DNA of 53,155 bases from Anaerolineae bacterium (lineage in GTDB: Bacteria; Chloroflexota; Anaerolineae; JAFGEY01). The notes below the pieces were generated by a model. It had not been told where the DNA came from and made no database searches. It saw only the letters and a program-made list of their open reading frames with translations. Positions 9,390 through 17,647 of this stretch are shown here, one piece after another. The position numbers were made by a program, and so were the translations under genes. The stretch's first letter is position 1. Each line of letters opens with the position of its first letter. The stretch lies in contig JAFGIE010000191.1 of NCBI GenBank assembly GCA_016929775.1, forward strand, positions 1 to 53,155, given 5' to 3'.

Positions 9390-10073
9390 ATGGACGTTGC
9401 GTACACGGCGATCGCCAAGATGATCGATCACTCGTTGCTCAACCCACTCCTGACCGACGGCGACCTCGCCTCCGGCTGCCAGCTGGCGCGCGACTATGAC
9501 GTCGCCAGTGCGTGCGTCATGCCCTACTATGTCGCACAGTGTGCAGCCCTGCTTGCCGGCAGCTCAGTCGTGACCGGAACCACGATCGGTTTCCCGCACG
9601 GTGGGCACACGACGGCGGTCAAGGTCGCCGAGGCAGAGCGCGCGCTGTCCGACGGTGCGCAGGAACTGGACATGGTCGTCAACATCAGCAAGGTCTTGAG
9701 CCAAGACTGGAACTATGTCCGCGCCGATGTCGCAGCCGTTGTCGAGGTCGCCCATGCGCGCGGGCGGCTGGTCAAGGTGATCTTTGAGAACTGCTACCTG
9801 GCAGACACGCACAAGATCCGGCTGTGCGAGATCTGCGGCGAGGTCGGCGCGGACTGGGTCAAGACCTCGACGGGCTATGGCACGGGCGGCGCCACGGACG
9901 CAGACTTGCGCCTGATGCGGGCGCACAGCCCGCCGCACGTGCAGGTCAAAGCCGCCGGAGGTGTGCGCACGCTGGATCGCCTGCTCGAGGTACGCGCCCT
10001 GGGCGTGACGCGAGTCGGCGCATCGCGCACCGCAGATATCCTCGACGAATGCGTGGCGCGCGCCGGACGCTGA
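9390..10073 (+). CDS. deoC: Deoxyribose-phosphate aldolase
   Basis: A 227-aa class I aldolase that cleaves 2-deoxyribose-5-phosphate to glyceraldehyde-3-phosphate and acetaldehyde. Family signatures are the early MIDHSLLNP, TTIGFPHG, ELDMVVNIS (Asp94), VKVIFENC, the Schiff-base lysine Lys158 in WVKTSTGYG, and the second lysine Lys187 in QVKAAGGVR. GGAGG is 5 nt before the ATG at 9390, which decides the start against longer in-frame options. It lies 56 nt after the GH3 gene and is the first of a run of sugar-metabolism genes. The locus lacks deoA/deoD, so a specific 2-deoxy-sugar or 2-keto-sugar catabolic role is possible. Confidence 0.9.
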   Translation: MDVAYTAIAKMIDHSLLNPLLTDGDLASGCQLARDYDVASACVMPYYVAQCAALLAGSSVVTGTTIGFPHGGHTTAVKVAEAERALSDGAQELDMVVNISKVLSQDWNYVRADVAAVVEVAHARGRLVKVIFENCYLADTHKIRLCEICGEVGADWVKTSTGYGTGGATDADLRLMRAHSPPHVQVKAAGGVRTLDRLLEVRALGVTRVGASRTADILDECVARAGR

Positions 10074-10110
10074 TCGCGCCTCTCAGGACCTTGCGGAGCA
10101 GGAGGCACGC

Positions 10111-11340
10111 ATGATCCCTCTATCAGACCGCCAGGTGCTTCGGCGCCTTGCCGGTCGGGTTGCCGAGATCGCCTCGCTGCCGGTCCAGGCGGCGCGCCGC
10201 GCCCTGTGGACCCGGCACAACAGCCTGCATCCGACGCGCCCGATGATCCTGGTCTTCCCGGAAGGCGCGTGGGAGGAGCTCCTCCCAGGGTCCTCGCTGG
10301 TGTGCCAAGATGGGCGGGCGCGGCGCATAGAGCGTGCGCTTCGCATGCGCATCTACACCTACGAGCACTTTCAGGATGACACAGTCGTCGAGCGCGAGTG
10401 GGTCGTCCCCAAGGTGATCCACTCTACCGGCTGGGGCCTCGAGCCAAAGCGGATCGAGAGTCCCGAGGCGCGCGGGGCGTGGAAATTCGACCCCGTGATC
10501 CGCGATCGCGCCGACCTGTCTGCGCTGCGCCATCCGCAGGTCACCTACGACCCTGATGCCACCGAGCGGGCTTTGGCGGAGGCGCAGGCGCTCTTGGGGG
10601 ACATCCTGGAGGTCAAGCTCAAGGGGATCAGCCACGTCTCGTACCACCTCATGCGGCAGTACGTCGACTGGCGCGGGCTGGAAGAGGCAATGACCGACAT
10701 GGTTCTCGAACCGCAACTGCTGCACGACGCCATGGCCTTCCTGGAAGAGGGCCATCGCCGCGTGCTTGAGCAGTACGTGGCGCAGAACCTGCTCTCTCGC
10801 AACGACGACAACACCTATCAAAGCACGGGCGGGAACGGGTACACGGACGAGCTGCCCCAACCCGACTATGACCCGGACCGCATCCGCCCCTGCGATATGT
10901 GGGCGAGCGCCGAGTCCCAGGAGCTGGCGCAGGTCGGTCCGCGGCACCACGCCGAGTTTGCCCTCGCCTACGAGCACCGGCTGCTCGCCCCCTTTGGTCT
11001 CACCGGGTACGGCTGCTGCGAGGACCTGACACACAAGCTGGACGACGTGCTGACGTTGCCCCACATCCGGCGCGTCTCCATCTCGCCCTTTGCCGACGTC
11101 GACGCCTGCGCCGAGCGGTTGGGAGGGAGGGTCATCTACTCGTGGAAGCCCCATCCAGCGCACCTCGTCGGCCAATTCGACGAGGACGGGATCCGCAGCT
11201 ACATCCGCCACACGCTCGAGGTCGCGGCGCGGCACGGCTGCGTGCTCGAGATGGTGCTCAAGGATACGCACACGTGTGAGCATCACCCCGAGCGCTTTGA
11301 CCGCTGGACGCAGATCGCGCGTCAAGAGGTCTCTCGCTAG
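10111..11340 (+). CDS. UroD/MetE-superfamily-like protein, function unknown
   Basis: A 409-aa cytoplasmic protein resembling the uroporphyrinogen-decarboxylase-like proteins common in sugar clusters of Chloroflexota and Planctomycetota. The C-terminal half (GYGCCEDLTHKLDDVLTLP, then ISPFADVDACAERLGGRVIYSW, then EMVLKDTHTCEHHPERF) has the strand-helix pattern and conserved Cys/Glu/Asp/His residues of a TIM barrel with a metal centre. I cannot identify the H-x-C zinc motif of MtaA-type methyltransferases, so the reaction is unknown. AGGAGG precedes the ATG at 10111. It sits directly upstream of a cupin isomerase and a second, more canonical UroD-family gene, suggesting a shared pathway. Confidence 0.6.
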   Translation: MIPLSDRQVLRRLAGRVAEIASLPVQAARRALWTRHNSLHPTRPMILVFPEGAWEELLPGSSLVCQDGRARRIERALRMRIYTYEHFQDDTVVEREWVVPKVIHSTGWGLEPKRIESPEARGAWKFDPVIRDRADLSALRHPQVTYDPDATERALAEAQALLGDILEVKLKGISHVSYHLMRQYVDWRGLEEAMTDMVLEPQLLHDAMAFLEEGHRRVLEQYVAQNLLSRNDDNTYQSTGGNGYTDELPQPDYDPDRIRPCDMWASAESQELAQVGPRHHAEFALAYEHRLLAPFGLTGYGCCEDLTHKLDDVLTLPHIRRVSISPFADVDACAERLGGRVIYSWKPHPAHLVGQFDEDGIRSYIRHTLEVAARHGCVLEMVLKDTHTCEHHPERFDRWTQIARQEVSR

Positions 11341-11384
11341 GGCGGCGCCAGGCCGAACGCCGCCCTCCAGTCGCGGAGGCAAGC

Positions 11385-11996
11385 ATGGACCAACAGCGTC
11401 CGCTCTCATTCGAGGTAGCCCTCCCTGGCGGCGTTCCCGCCGCGGAGGCAGAGCACACCGTGCGCCGCCTGTCTGATATGGCGGGCTACTATGCCGACGC
11501 AGCGCAGTACCGCGCCATGCTCGACGCCGGCGACCCGGTGCTGTACGACGTGTACGAGATCGCCCGCCCCGAGGTCGCCGGCGAGCTGCGCCACGGCACC
11601 TCCGTCCTGCACCCCGGCAAAGTGGGCGCCGAGTACTATATGACCAAGGGACACTATCACGCCCGGCTCGAAACCGGCGAGGTCTACTACTGCCTGCAGG
11701 GGCGGGGCATGATGGTGATGCAGACCCCGGAAGGCGAGTGGGCGGTAGAGCCGCTCCAGCGCGGCGCCGCGCTCTACGTTCCGCCGCGCTGGGCGCACCG
11801 CTCGGTCAACGTTGCGCCGGACGAGGACCTCGTGACGTTCTATGTCTATCCAGCCGACGCCGGACACGACTATGGCGCCATCCAGCAGCGGGGGTTTCGC
11901 GTCCTGATCGTGGAGCAGGACGGAGAGCCTCGCGTGATCGAGAACCCACGCTGGCAAGGCGGAGAGCGCCCAGCACACAAAGGGAGTGCATCGTGA
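11385..11996 (+). CDS. Cupin-type glucose-6-phosphate isomerase (archaeal-like GPI)
   Basis: A 203-aa single-domain cupin that should interconvert glucose-6-phosphate and fructose-6-phosphate, or a related phosphosugar. The metal ligands are visible as His90, His92 and Glu99 in GHYHARLETGEVYYCLQG, with a fourth, His138, in RWAHRSVN. The YMTKGHYH signature is characteristic of the PF06560 family known from Archaea and some Bacteria. GGAGGCAAGC precedes the ATG. The stop TGA overlaps the GTG of the next gene (GTGA), indicating translational coupling to the UroD-family protein. A specialised isomerisation step for the sugar handled by this operon is an inference. Confidence 0.85.
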   Translation: MDQQRPLSFEVALPGGVPAAEAEHTVRRLSDMAGYYADAAQYRAMLDAGDPVLYDVYEIARPEVAGELRHGTSVLHPGKVGAEYYMTKGHYHARLETGEVYYCLQGRGMMVMQTPEGEWAVEPLQRGAALYVPPRWAHRSVNVAPDEDLVTFYVYPADAGHDYGAIQQRGFRVLIVEQDGEPRVIENPRWQGGERPAHKGSAS

Positions 11997-13231
11997 ACGC
12001 ACGAGAGCGTGTGATGACCGCTGTGAGCCATCGCGAGCCCGACGCCGTGCCGATCGACCTGGGCGGGCATCGTTCCTCGGGGATCGGCGCGATCGCGTAC
12101 GCACGGCTCAAGAAGCACCTGGGCATCCACAGCGGCGATGTCTATGTCTATGACGTCGTCCAGCAGCTCGCGATCGTCGAACCGGAGGTGCTGGACTGGT
12201 TCGGCGTCGACACGATCGAGTTGGGGCGCGGCTTTTCCCTCCGCCCGGAGGACTGGCAGGACTGGGTCTTGCCCGACGGCACGCCGTGCAAGATCCCGGC
12301 GTTCATGGACGTGGTCCTCGTGGATGGCGACTGGCACGTGTACCACGAGGACGGCACCCTGATCGCGATTCAGAAGCAGGGATGCCTCTACTTCGAACAG
12401 ACCTGCTTCCCCCTCTCGGGACGAGACGACACGGCATTCGACCAGCTCGAGGTTGACCTAGAAAAGGTCATGTGGTCGAGCATGGGCTCGCCGCCGGCGC
12501 CGATCGGCTACGACCCCGATGGCCTGAAGGCGCTCGCGGCGGGCGCTAGGACGCTGCGCCAGTCCACCGATCGGGCGATCATCGGCCTGTTTGGCGGCAA
12601 CCTACTGGAGACGGGGCAGTTCCTGTTCAGCATGCCGGGCTTTTACATGCTCCTCGCCGGCGAACCAGCGCGCGCCCACCGCTTCCTGGACAAGCTCGTC
12701 GAGATGCACATGGCCAACCTGCAGGCTTTCCTGAGCGCCGTCGGCCCGTACATCGACATCATCCTCTTTGGCGACGACCTAGGCATGCAGACCGGGCCTC
12801 AGATCTCGGTCCGCATGTACCGCGAGTTCTTCCATCCGCGCTACAGCCTGATGTGGCACGAGGCCAAAAAGCTGGCGGATGTCAAAGTCATGCTGCACTC
12901 CTGCGGCGGCATCTATCCCCTGCTGCCTCACCTGATCGAGGCGGGCCTGGACATCATACAGCCAGTGCAGACCACGGCGCGGGACATGGAGCCGGCGCGC
13001 CTCAAGCGCACGTTTGGGCGCGACATCTGCCTGTGGGGCGGCGGATGCAACACCCAGGAGGTACTGACGTGGGGCACGCCTGAGGAGGTGGCGCAAGACG
13101 TGCGCGAGCGCGTGGCTGTGCTCGCCCCCGGCGGAGGCTTTGTCTTCCAGCAGATCCACAACGTCATGGCAGACGTCCCTCCCGAGAACATCGTCGCCAT
13201 GCTCGAGGCAGTGCGCACCTACCAGCCATGA
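11993..13231 (+). CDS. Uroporphyrinogen decarboxylase family protein (MtaA-like methyltransferase fold)
   Basis: A 412-aa member of PF01208. It opens with NARERVMTAVSHREPDAVPIDLGG, the classic start of UroD/MtaA relatives. His302, Cys304 (LHSCGG) and Cys352 (GGGCNTQ) match the H-x-C...C zinc-site pattern of corrinoid methyltransferases such as MtaA. The segment ending in VLTWGTPEEV is also typical. True HemE lacks such a zinc site, so haem biosynthesis is unlikely. Many such proteins occur in glycan or sugar operons with unknown substrate. The GTG start at 11993 overlaps the upstream stop as GTGA and has GGGAG upstream. No corrinoid protein gene is nearby. Confidence 0.75.
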   Translation: MNARERVMTAVSHREPDAVPIDLGGHRSSGIGAIAYARLKKHLGIHSGDVYVYDVVQQLAIVEPEVLDWFGVDTIELGRGFSLRPEDWQDWVLPDGTPCKIPAFMDVVLVDGDWHVYHEDGTLIAIQKQGCLYFEQTCFPLSGRDDTAFDQLEVDLEKVMWSSMGSPPAPIGYDPDGLKALAAGARTLRQSTDRAIIGLFGGNLLETGQFLFSMPGFYMLLAGEPARAHRFLDKLVEMHMANLQAFLSAVGPYIDIILFGDDLGMQTGPQISVRMYREFFHPRYSLMWHEAKKLADVKVMLHSCGGIYPLLPHLIEAGLDIIQPVQTTARDMEPARLKRTFGRDICLWGGGCNTQEVLTWGTPEEVAQDVRERVAVLAPGGGFVFQQIHNVMADVPPENIVAMLEAVRTYQP

Positions 13232-13247
13232 CCAGGACCAGCACACC

Positions 13248-16200
13248 GTGACCCAAGACACGCAGCTCCCCGGCGATCGTGACGTACGACAGCCCGCACG
13301 CGCCGCCAGCGCCGTGCGCCGTGGGCTCCGGGGCGCGATGCTCTTTGCCGCACAGCGCCTCGGGTTCGGCGCCTTGGTCGTGGTTGCCATCGTCTATCTC
13401 AGCTACCTCGGGCTCGACATGGCAGGTGGCGCCGATCTGGGGCGCGCATCTTCGCATGCCGTCGCCGAGACCGCCATCTGGGCGCGGCGCCTCCTGCTCC
13501 AGGGCGACCTGGGCCACACCACTGCTGGGAGCGACACGGTGCAGGCGCGCCCCGTCGCTGAGGTCGTGGTAGAGCGCCTGCCGCGCAGCCTGGGACTGCT
13601 GTCCATCTCGCTCACGCTCGCCGCGCTCGCCGGCGTTGGCCTGGGCATTCTCGCGGCGCGCAGCAGCCCGCGTGGCGCACTGCTGGTGCTGCTCAGCACA
13701 CTGGTCGGCGTCTCCCTGCCCAGCTTTTTCGTGGCTTTCCTCCTGCAGTGGGGCGCCATCGCCATTGCCCGCTCGATCGGCCGATCTGTGCTGCCCGTCG
13801 GCGGCTTCGGCTGGGATCGCCACCTGGTCCTGCCAGTCCTCGTCCTGTCCGCCCGCCCCCTCGCCCAGATCACGCGCATCGCCTTTGTCTCTGTGCGCCG
13901 CGCCATGGGCGAAGACTATGTCCGGACTGCGCACAGCAAGGGCCTGCACCCTGCACGCGTCATGGCAGTACACGTGTTGCGCAATGCCGCAATCCCGGTC
14001 CTGACCACGGTCGCCGTTTCGCTGCGCTATGCGCTGAGCAGCCTGCCGGTGGTCGAGCTCTACTTTGGGTGGACGGGCGTGGGCTTTACGCTCCTGAAGG
14101 GCATTTCGCAGCGCGACGACAACCTGACCGTCGCCCTCGCCGTCTGCCTGGGAACGTTCTTTGTCCTCGTCAACCTTGTGCTCGAGGTCGCCTACCGCCT
14201 GATCGACCCCCGTCTGCGCGAGACGCCCTCCTTTGTGCGCGCGGGGAGCCAGGGACGCACGATCGACGCGCTGCGAGCGGCTGCCGCAGCCCTGGGGGAC
14301 CTGATGGCGCACAACGCCCTGGCGACCTGGATCCGCAGGCGCTATCGGCCCGAGGCCCTGCCCCCTCTGCCTTGGCGGCGGCGCGCAGGGGATGACGTGA
14401 GCGCCGCGCCCCCGGCATCGATAGGCGCGACCAGGAGATGGAACTGGGCTGCGCTCCGCAATCTGCCGCTGCTCGCCGGCGGGCTGCTCGTCTTGGCGCT
14501 TGCCGTCGCCGTCTTTCTTGGCCCTCGGCTCGCCCCGCACGACACTTCGCACACCGAGGGACTGATCCAGATCGACGGTCAGTTCGCATCGCCGCCCTTT
14601 GCGCCGGGCGAGACCTATCCCTGGGGCACCGATGCACTCGGACGGGACCTGATGAGCCTCATTCTGGCTGGCGCCCGCCAGACGCTGACCCTCGTCATCC
14701 TGGCTGTCGCGACGCGCCTGCTGGTGGGCATCCTGCTCGGCGGCATCGCCGGGTGGACCAACGGCAGTCGCCTCGACCGCGCCATCTTGGCCCTGGCGGA
14801 CGTGATCGCCGCCTTTCCTACCCTGCTCCTGGCGATGATCCTGATCCTCGCCCTGGGAATCCGCCGCGGGATATCGTCCTTTGTCGCCGCCCTGTGCTTT
14901 GTCGGCTGGGGCGAGATCATGCAGTTCGTCCGCGCCCAGGTCACCGCCATTCGCCCGCAGCCTTTCGTAGAGAGCGCCGTCGCCGCCGGCGCGCGGACCC
15001 CGCGCATCCTTGCGCGGCACATCCTGCCCCAGCTCGTCTCCGCCCTGACCTCGATCGCCGCTCTCGAGATGGGTGCGGTCCTCATGTTGCTGGGTGAGCT
15101 CGGGTTCGTCAGCGTCTTTATCGGCGGCGGGACCCTGATCGCACAGACCTCGGGACAGCTCGTACTCCACTCCGACGTCCCCGAATGGGGGGCGATGCTG
15201 AGCAATCTGCGCTACATGGCGCGCAGCTACCCGTGGACGGCGCTCTACCCGATGTTGGCCTTTTCCAGCGCCATCTTGGCCTTCAACCTCTTTGGCGAGG
15301 GCATGCGCCGCCTGCTCGAACGCGGGCAGCTCTATCTCAGCCGCCGGATCAACCAGTATCTCTTTGCCCTGCTCCTCGTCGGCGCCATCGCCCTGCGCTG
15401 GATCACGGTCCGCGGCGGGGTGCTGCCCTACTACCAGCGCCAGGCAGAGGCGTTTGACGGCGAGCGAGCCTACGCGCACGTCGTCGCGCTCACCGACCCC
15501 GCGATGCAGGGACGCGCCCTCGGCTCGGATGGCGTCGACCGCGCCGCGGCATACATCGCCGACCAGTTCGAGTCCCTCCAACTCCAGTCAGCGGGGCAAG
15601 AGGGCTCCTACTATCAGCATCGGGCACACGCCTTTGAACGGATCGACGGCGTCCCGGTCCTGCAGATCGAGGATGGCGGACCGCCCCTCGCCTACCGCGA
15701 TGACTATGCCCTGCTCGACAGTCCCTACACCTCCAAGGGCACGGCGCAGGGCAGCGTGCGGTTTGTCTGCTTGGGCGAGCAGCTGGACGTCCAGGGCGTG
15801 GTCTGGCGCCTTGCCTACCCCGAACTGGATCGCGCCGACTACCGCGGGGAGGTCTTGCTCACCCTTTCGCAGCGCGAAGCCGAGATCCTGAACACAGTGC
15901 CACACGATGCGACCCTGGTCGTCGCCCACGATCCGCTCGCGATCGCGCGCCGCGCGACCATCGGGGGCAGGTTGCGGCGCGCCGAGTTGCCGCGGCTATG
16001 GGTCTCGCAGGCTGTAGCAGAGCGCCTCCTCTTGGGATCGGGCTACTCCCTGGCGGGCCTAAGGCGGCAGTGCGCGGCGCTGCCGGGCGAACGCGTGCTC
16101 GAGCTCGCTCTGCCTGTCTCGGCTCGCGCCAGCGCGGAGGGAGAACTGCTGACGGACCAGCCCGTACGCCACGTGATCGGCTACCTGCCCGGCACGCACA

Positions 16201-16847
16201 GCTACGACTACTGCGTCGACTGCCTGGGCAAGCAGCTGATCGTGGTCATGGCCCAGTACGACAGCCCACCCATGGACCCGGACAGCGTGCCTCCTCCCGC
16301 AGCCAACGTCAATGCGAGCGGCGTCGCCGTCATGCTCGAAGCCGTCCGCGTGATCCAGAGCACAGACTATGAGCCCTACAAGTCGATGCTGTTCGTGGCT
16401 TACAGCGGAGAAGGGCTGGATGCCGGCGAGTACGTGGTCGATCCCGACGTCGCGCGCTTCTTACAGGCGCGCGCCGGGCTCTCGTCGCACGAGGTCGAAG
16501 CCATCATCCGCCTGCAGGGCGTCGGCGGAGCGACAGGACGCCGCCTCGAGATCTCCGCCTCGGGCAGCTTGCGTCTCGCCGAACTGGTCGGACGCGCGGC
16601 GCGCCCCATGGGCACACGCGTCACCCGCGCCCGAGAGAGCATCGACCTGAGTGTGATCTATGACGAGCGTGGCGCAGAGGGGCGCCCCCAGGAAGCCCCG
16701 ACCGTTCGCCTCTGCTGGGAGGGCTGGGAGCGCCACGCCTGGTTGGCGACCGACACCCTCGACAACGTCTCCGCTGACCACCTCGAGCGCGCCGGGCGCA
16801 CCCTGGCGCTGACACTGATGATCCTGGGACGCGAACGCGACTACTAG
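13248..16847 (+). CDS. Fused ABC peptide-type permease (DppB-DppC) with C-terminal M28 peptidase-like domain
   Basis: A 1199-aa fusion. Residues about 30-350 form a DppB-type permease with the EAA-like loop EDYVRTAHSKGLHPARV. After a linker, residues about 405-690 form a DppC-type permease with GTDALGRDL and the loop VESAVAAGARTPRIL. One further helix (about 715-735) leads to an extracytoplasmic part of about 450 residues resembling M28 metallopeptidases. There the usual H-x-D, DDNASG and GEE ligands read QYD (Gln1003), NVNASG (Val1021) and GEG (Glu1055-Gly1056), so three metal ligands are lost. No ATPase or binding-protein gene is nearby. The GTG at 13248 has a weak ribosome binding site; ATG 13338 is an alternative. 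Confidence 0.8.
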   Translation: MTQDTQLPGDRDVRQPARAASAVRRGLRGAMLFAAQRLGFGALVVVAIVYLSYLGLDMAGGADLGRASSHAVAETAIWARRLLLQGDLGHTTAGSDTVQARPVAEVVVERLPRSLGLLSISLTLAALAGVGLGILAARSSPRGALLVLLSTLVGVSLPSFFVAFLLQWGAIAIARSIGRSVLPVGGFGWDRHLVLPVLVLSARPLAQITRIAFVSVRRAMGEDYVRTAHSKGLHPARVMAVHVLRNAAIPVLTTVAVSLRYALSSLPVVELYFGWTGVGFTLLKGISQRDDNLTVALAVCLGTFFVLVNLVLEVAYRLIDPRLRETPSFVRAGSQGRTIDALRAAAAALGDLMAHNALATWIRRRYRPEALPPLPWRRRAGDDVSAAPPASIGATRRWNWAALRNLPLLAGGLLVLALAVAVFLGPRLAPHDTSHTEGLIQIDGQFASPPFAPGETYPWGTDALGRDLMSLILAGARQTLTLVILAVATRLLVGILLGGIAGWTNGSRLDRAILALADVIAAFPTLLLAMILILALGIRRGISSFVAALCFVGWGEIMQFVRAQVTAIRPQPFVESAVAAGARTPRILARHILPQLVSALTSIAALEMGAVLMLLGELGFVSVFIGGGTLIAQTSGQLVLHSDVPEWGAMLSNLRYMARSYPWTALYPMLAFSSAILAFNLFGEGMRRLLERGQLYLSRRINQYLFALLLVGAIALRWITVRGGVLPYYQRQAEAFDGERAYAHVVALTDPAMQGRALGSDGVDRAAAYIADQFESLQLQSAGQEGSYYQHRAHAFERIDGVPVLQIEDGGPPLAYRDDYALLDSPYTSKGTAQGSVRFVCLGEQLDVQGVVWRLAYPELDRADYRGEVLLTLSQREAEILNTVPHDATLVVAHDPLAIARRATIGGRLRRAELPRLWVSQAVAERLLLGSGYSLAGLRRQCAALPGERVLELALPVSARASAEGELLTDQPVRHVIGYLPGTHSYDYCVDCLGKQLIVVMAQYDSPPMDPDSVPPPAANVNASGVAVMLEAVRVIQSTDYEPYKSMLFVAYSGEGLDAGEYVVDPDVARFLQARAGLSSHEVEAIIRLQGVGGATGRRLEISASGSLRLAELVGRAARPMGTRVTRARESIDLSVIYDERGAEGRPQEAPTVRLCWEGWERHAWLATDTLDNVSADHLERAGRTLALTLMILGRERDY

Positions 16848-16858
16848 AAGGAGACCCT

Positions 16859-17500
16859 ATGCTTCGACAACTCAAGGAACAGGTCTATCGGCTGCATCTC
16901 GAGCTACCCAGGTATCGCCTGGTGTCGTGGACCGGCGGGAACGTGAGCGCACGGGACCCGGAGACCGGGCTCGTCGTGATCAAGCCCAGCGGCGTGCTCT
17001 ACGAGCAGCTCAAGCCCGAGGACCACGTCGTCGTCAGCCTGGACGGGGATGTCGTCGAAGGGCGCCTCAAGCCCTCGTCCGACACCGCAAGTCACCTATA
17101 CATCTACCGCCACCGGGATGACGTGAACGGCGTCGTGCACACCCACTCACCCTACGCTACCGCCTTTGCCGCCCTAGGACGCTCCATCCCGGTCTGCCTG
17201 ACCGCGATCGCGGACGAGTTCGGGGGACCGGTCCCGTGCGCCGGATTCGCCCTGATCGGCGGCGAGGAGATCGGCAAGCAGGTCATCGAGCACATCGGCG
17301 CCTCGCCCGCGGTGCTCCTCAAGCAGCACGGCGTGTTCACCGTGGGACCGACGGTCGAAGCTGCGGTCAAGGCGGCGGTGATGGTCGAGGATGTCGCGCG
17401 CGCAGTGTGGTTGGCGATGCAGCTGGGCGAGCCGGTCGAGATCCCGCCGGACGCTGTTGCCAAACTGCACGACCGATATACGAACGTGTATGGGCAGTAG
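16859..17500 (+). CDS. araD: Class II aldolase/epimerase, L-ribulose-5-phosphate 4-epimerase-like
   Basis: A 213-aa zinc-dependent class II aldolase-family protein (AraD/FucA fold). It converts L-ribulose-5-phosphate to D-xylulose-5-phosphate, or cleaves a fuculose- or rhamnulose-phosphate analogue. Signatures are SWTGGNVSARDPETG (phosphate-binding Asn/Ser), KPSGVLYEQL, SSDTASHLYIYR, the zinc pair in VVHTHSPYAT, and KQHGVFTVG supplying the third His. AGAAGGAGA precedes the ATG. It follows the permease fusion by 11 nt and ends the operon started at deoC. Epimerase and aldolase members cannot be separated confidently from sequence; the ASPAVLLKQHGVF and length favour AraD. Confidence 0.8.
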   Translation: MLRQLKEQVYRLHLELPRYRLVSWTGGNVSARDPETGLVVIKPSGVLYEQLKPEDHVVVSLDGDVVEGRLKPSSDTASHLYIYRHRDDVNGVVHTHSPYATAFAALGRSIPVCLTAIADEFGGPVPCAGFALIGGEEIGKQVIEHIGASPAVLLKQHGVFTVGPTVEAAVKAAVMVEDVARAVWLAMQLGEPVEIPPDAVAKLHDRYTNVYGQ

Positions 17501-17520
17501 GGACCCGCTGCGCGTCGCCG

Positions 17521-17574
17521 GTTAGCGAACCGTTAGCCTGCCGTTAGGCGCGCGGCGCGCATTCGTGGTACCCT
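17521..17574 (+). promoter_or_regulatory. Three 11-bp direct repeats with a candidate -10
   Basis: GTTAGCGAACC, GTTAGCCTGCC and GTTAGGCGCGC lie head to tail at 17521-17531, 17532-17542 and 17543-17553, so the GTTAG core recurs exactly once per helical turn. A candidate -10, TACCCT, lies at 17569-17574 with no good -35, about 16 bp past the last repeat. This is the layout of promoters activated by OmpR/PhoB-family regulators. It lies between araD and the kinase gene, 95 nt before the kinase start. Confidence 0.55.
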
Positions 17575-17647
17575 GTGAGCGCGGGTGCGATCGCCCGTCT
17601 CTTGCCTACCAGGCTGGTACGTCAAGCGTGTGAGGAGCGCAGTACCG

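Noticed and set aside
11993..13231. hemE for haem biosynthesis
   Set aside because: The H-x-C...C zinc-type residues and the sugar-operon setting argue against uroporphyrinogen III as substrate.
13164..15581. Long - strand reading frame opposite the permease fusion
   Set aside because: Low-complexity Gln/Asp/Gly/Arg translation, typical of an antisense shadow; the + strand permease is strongly supported.
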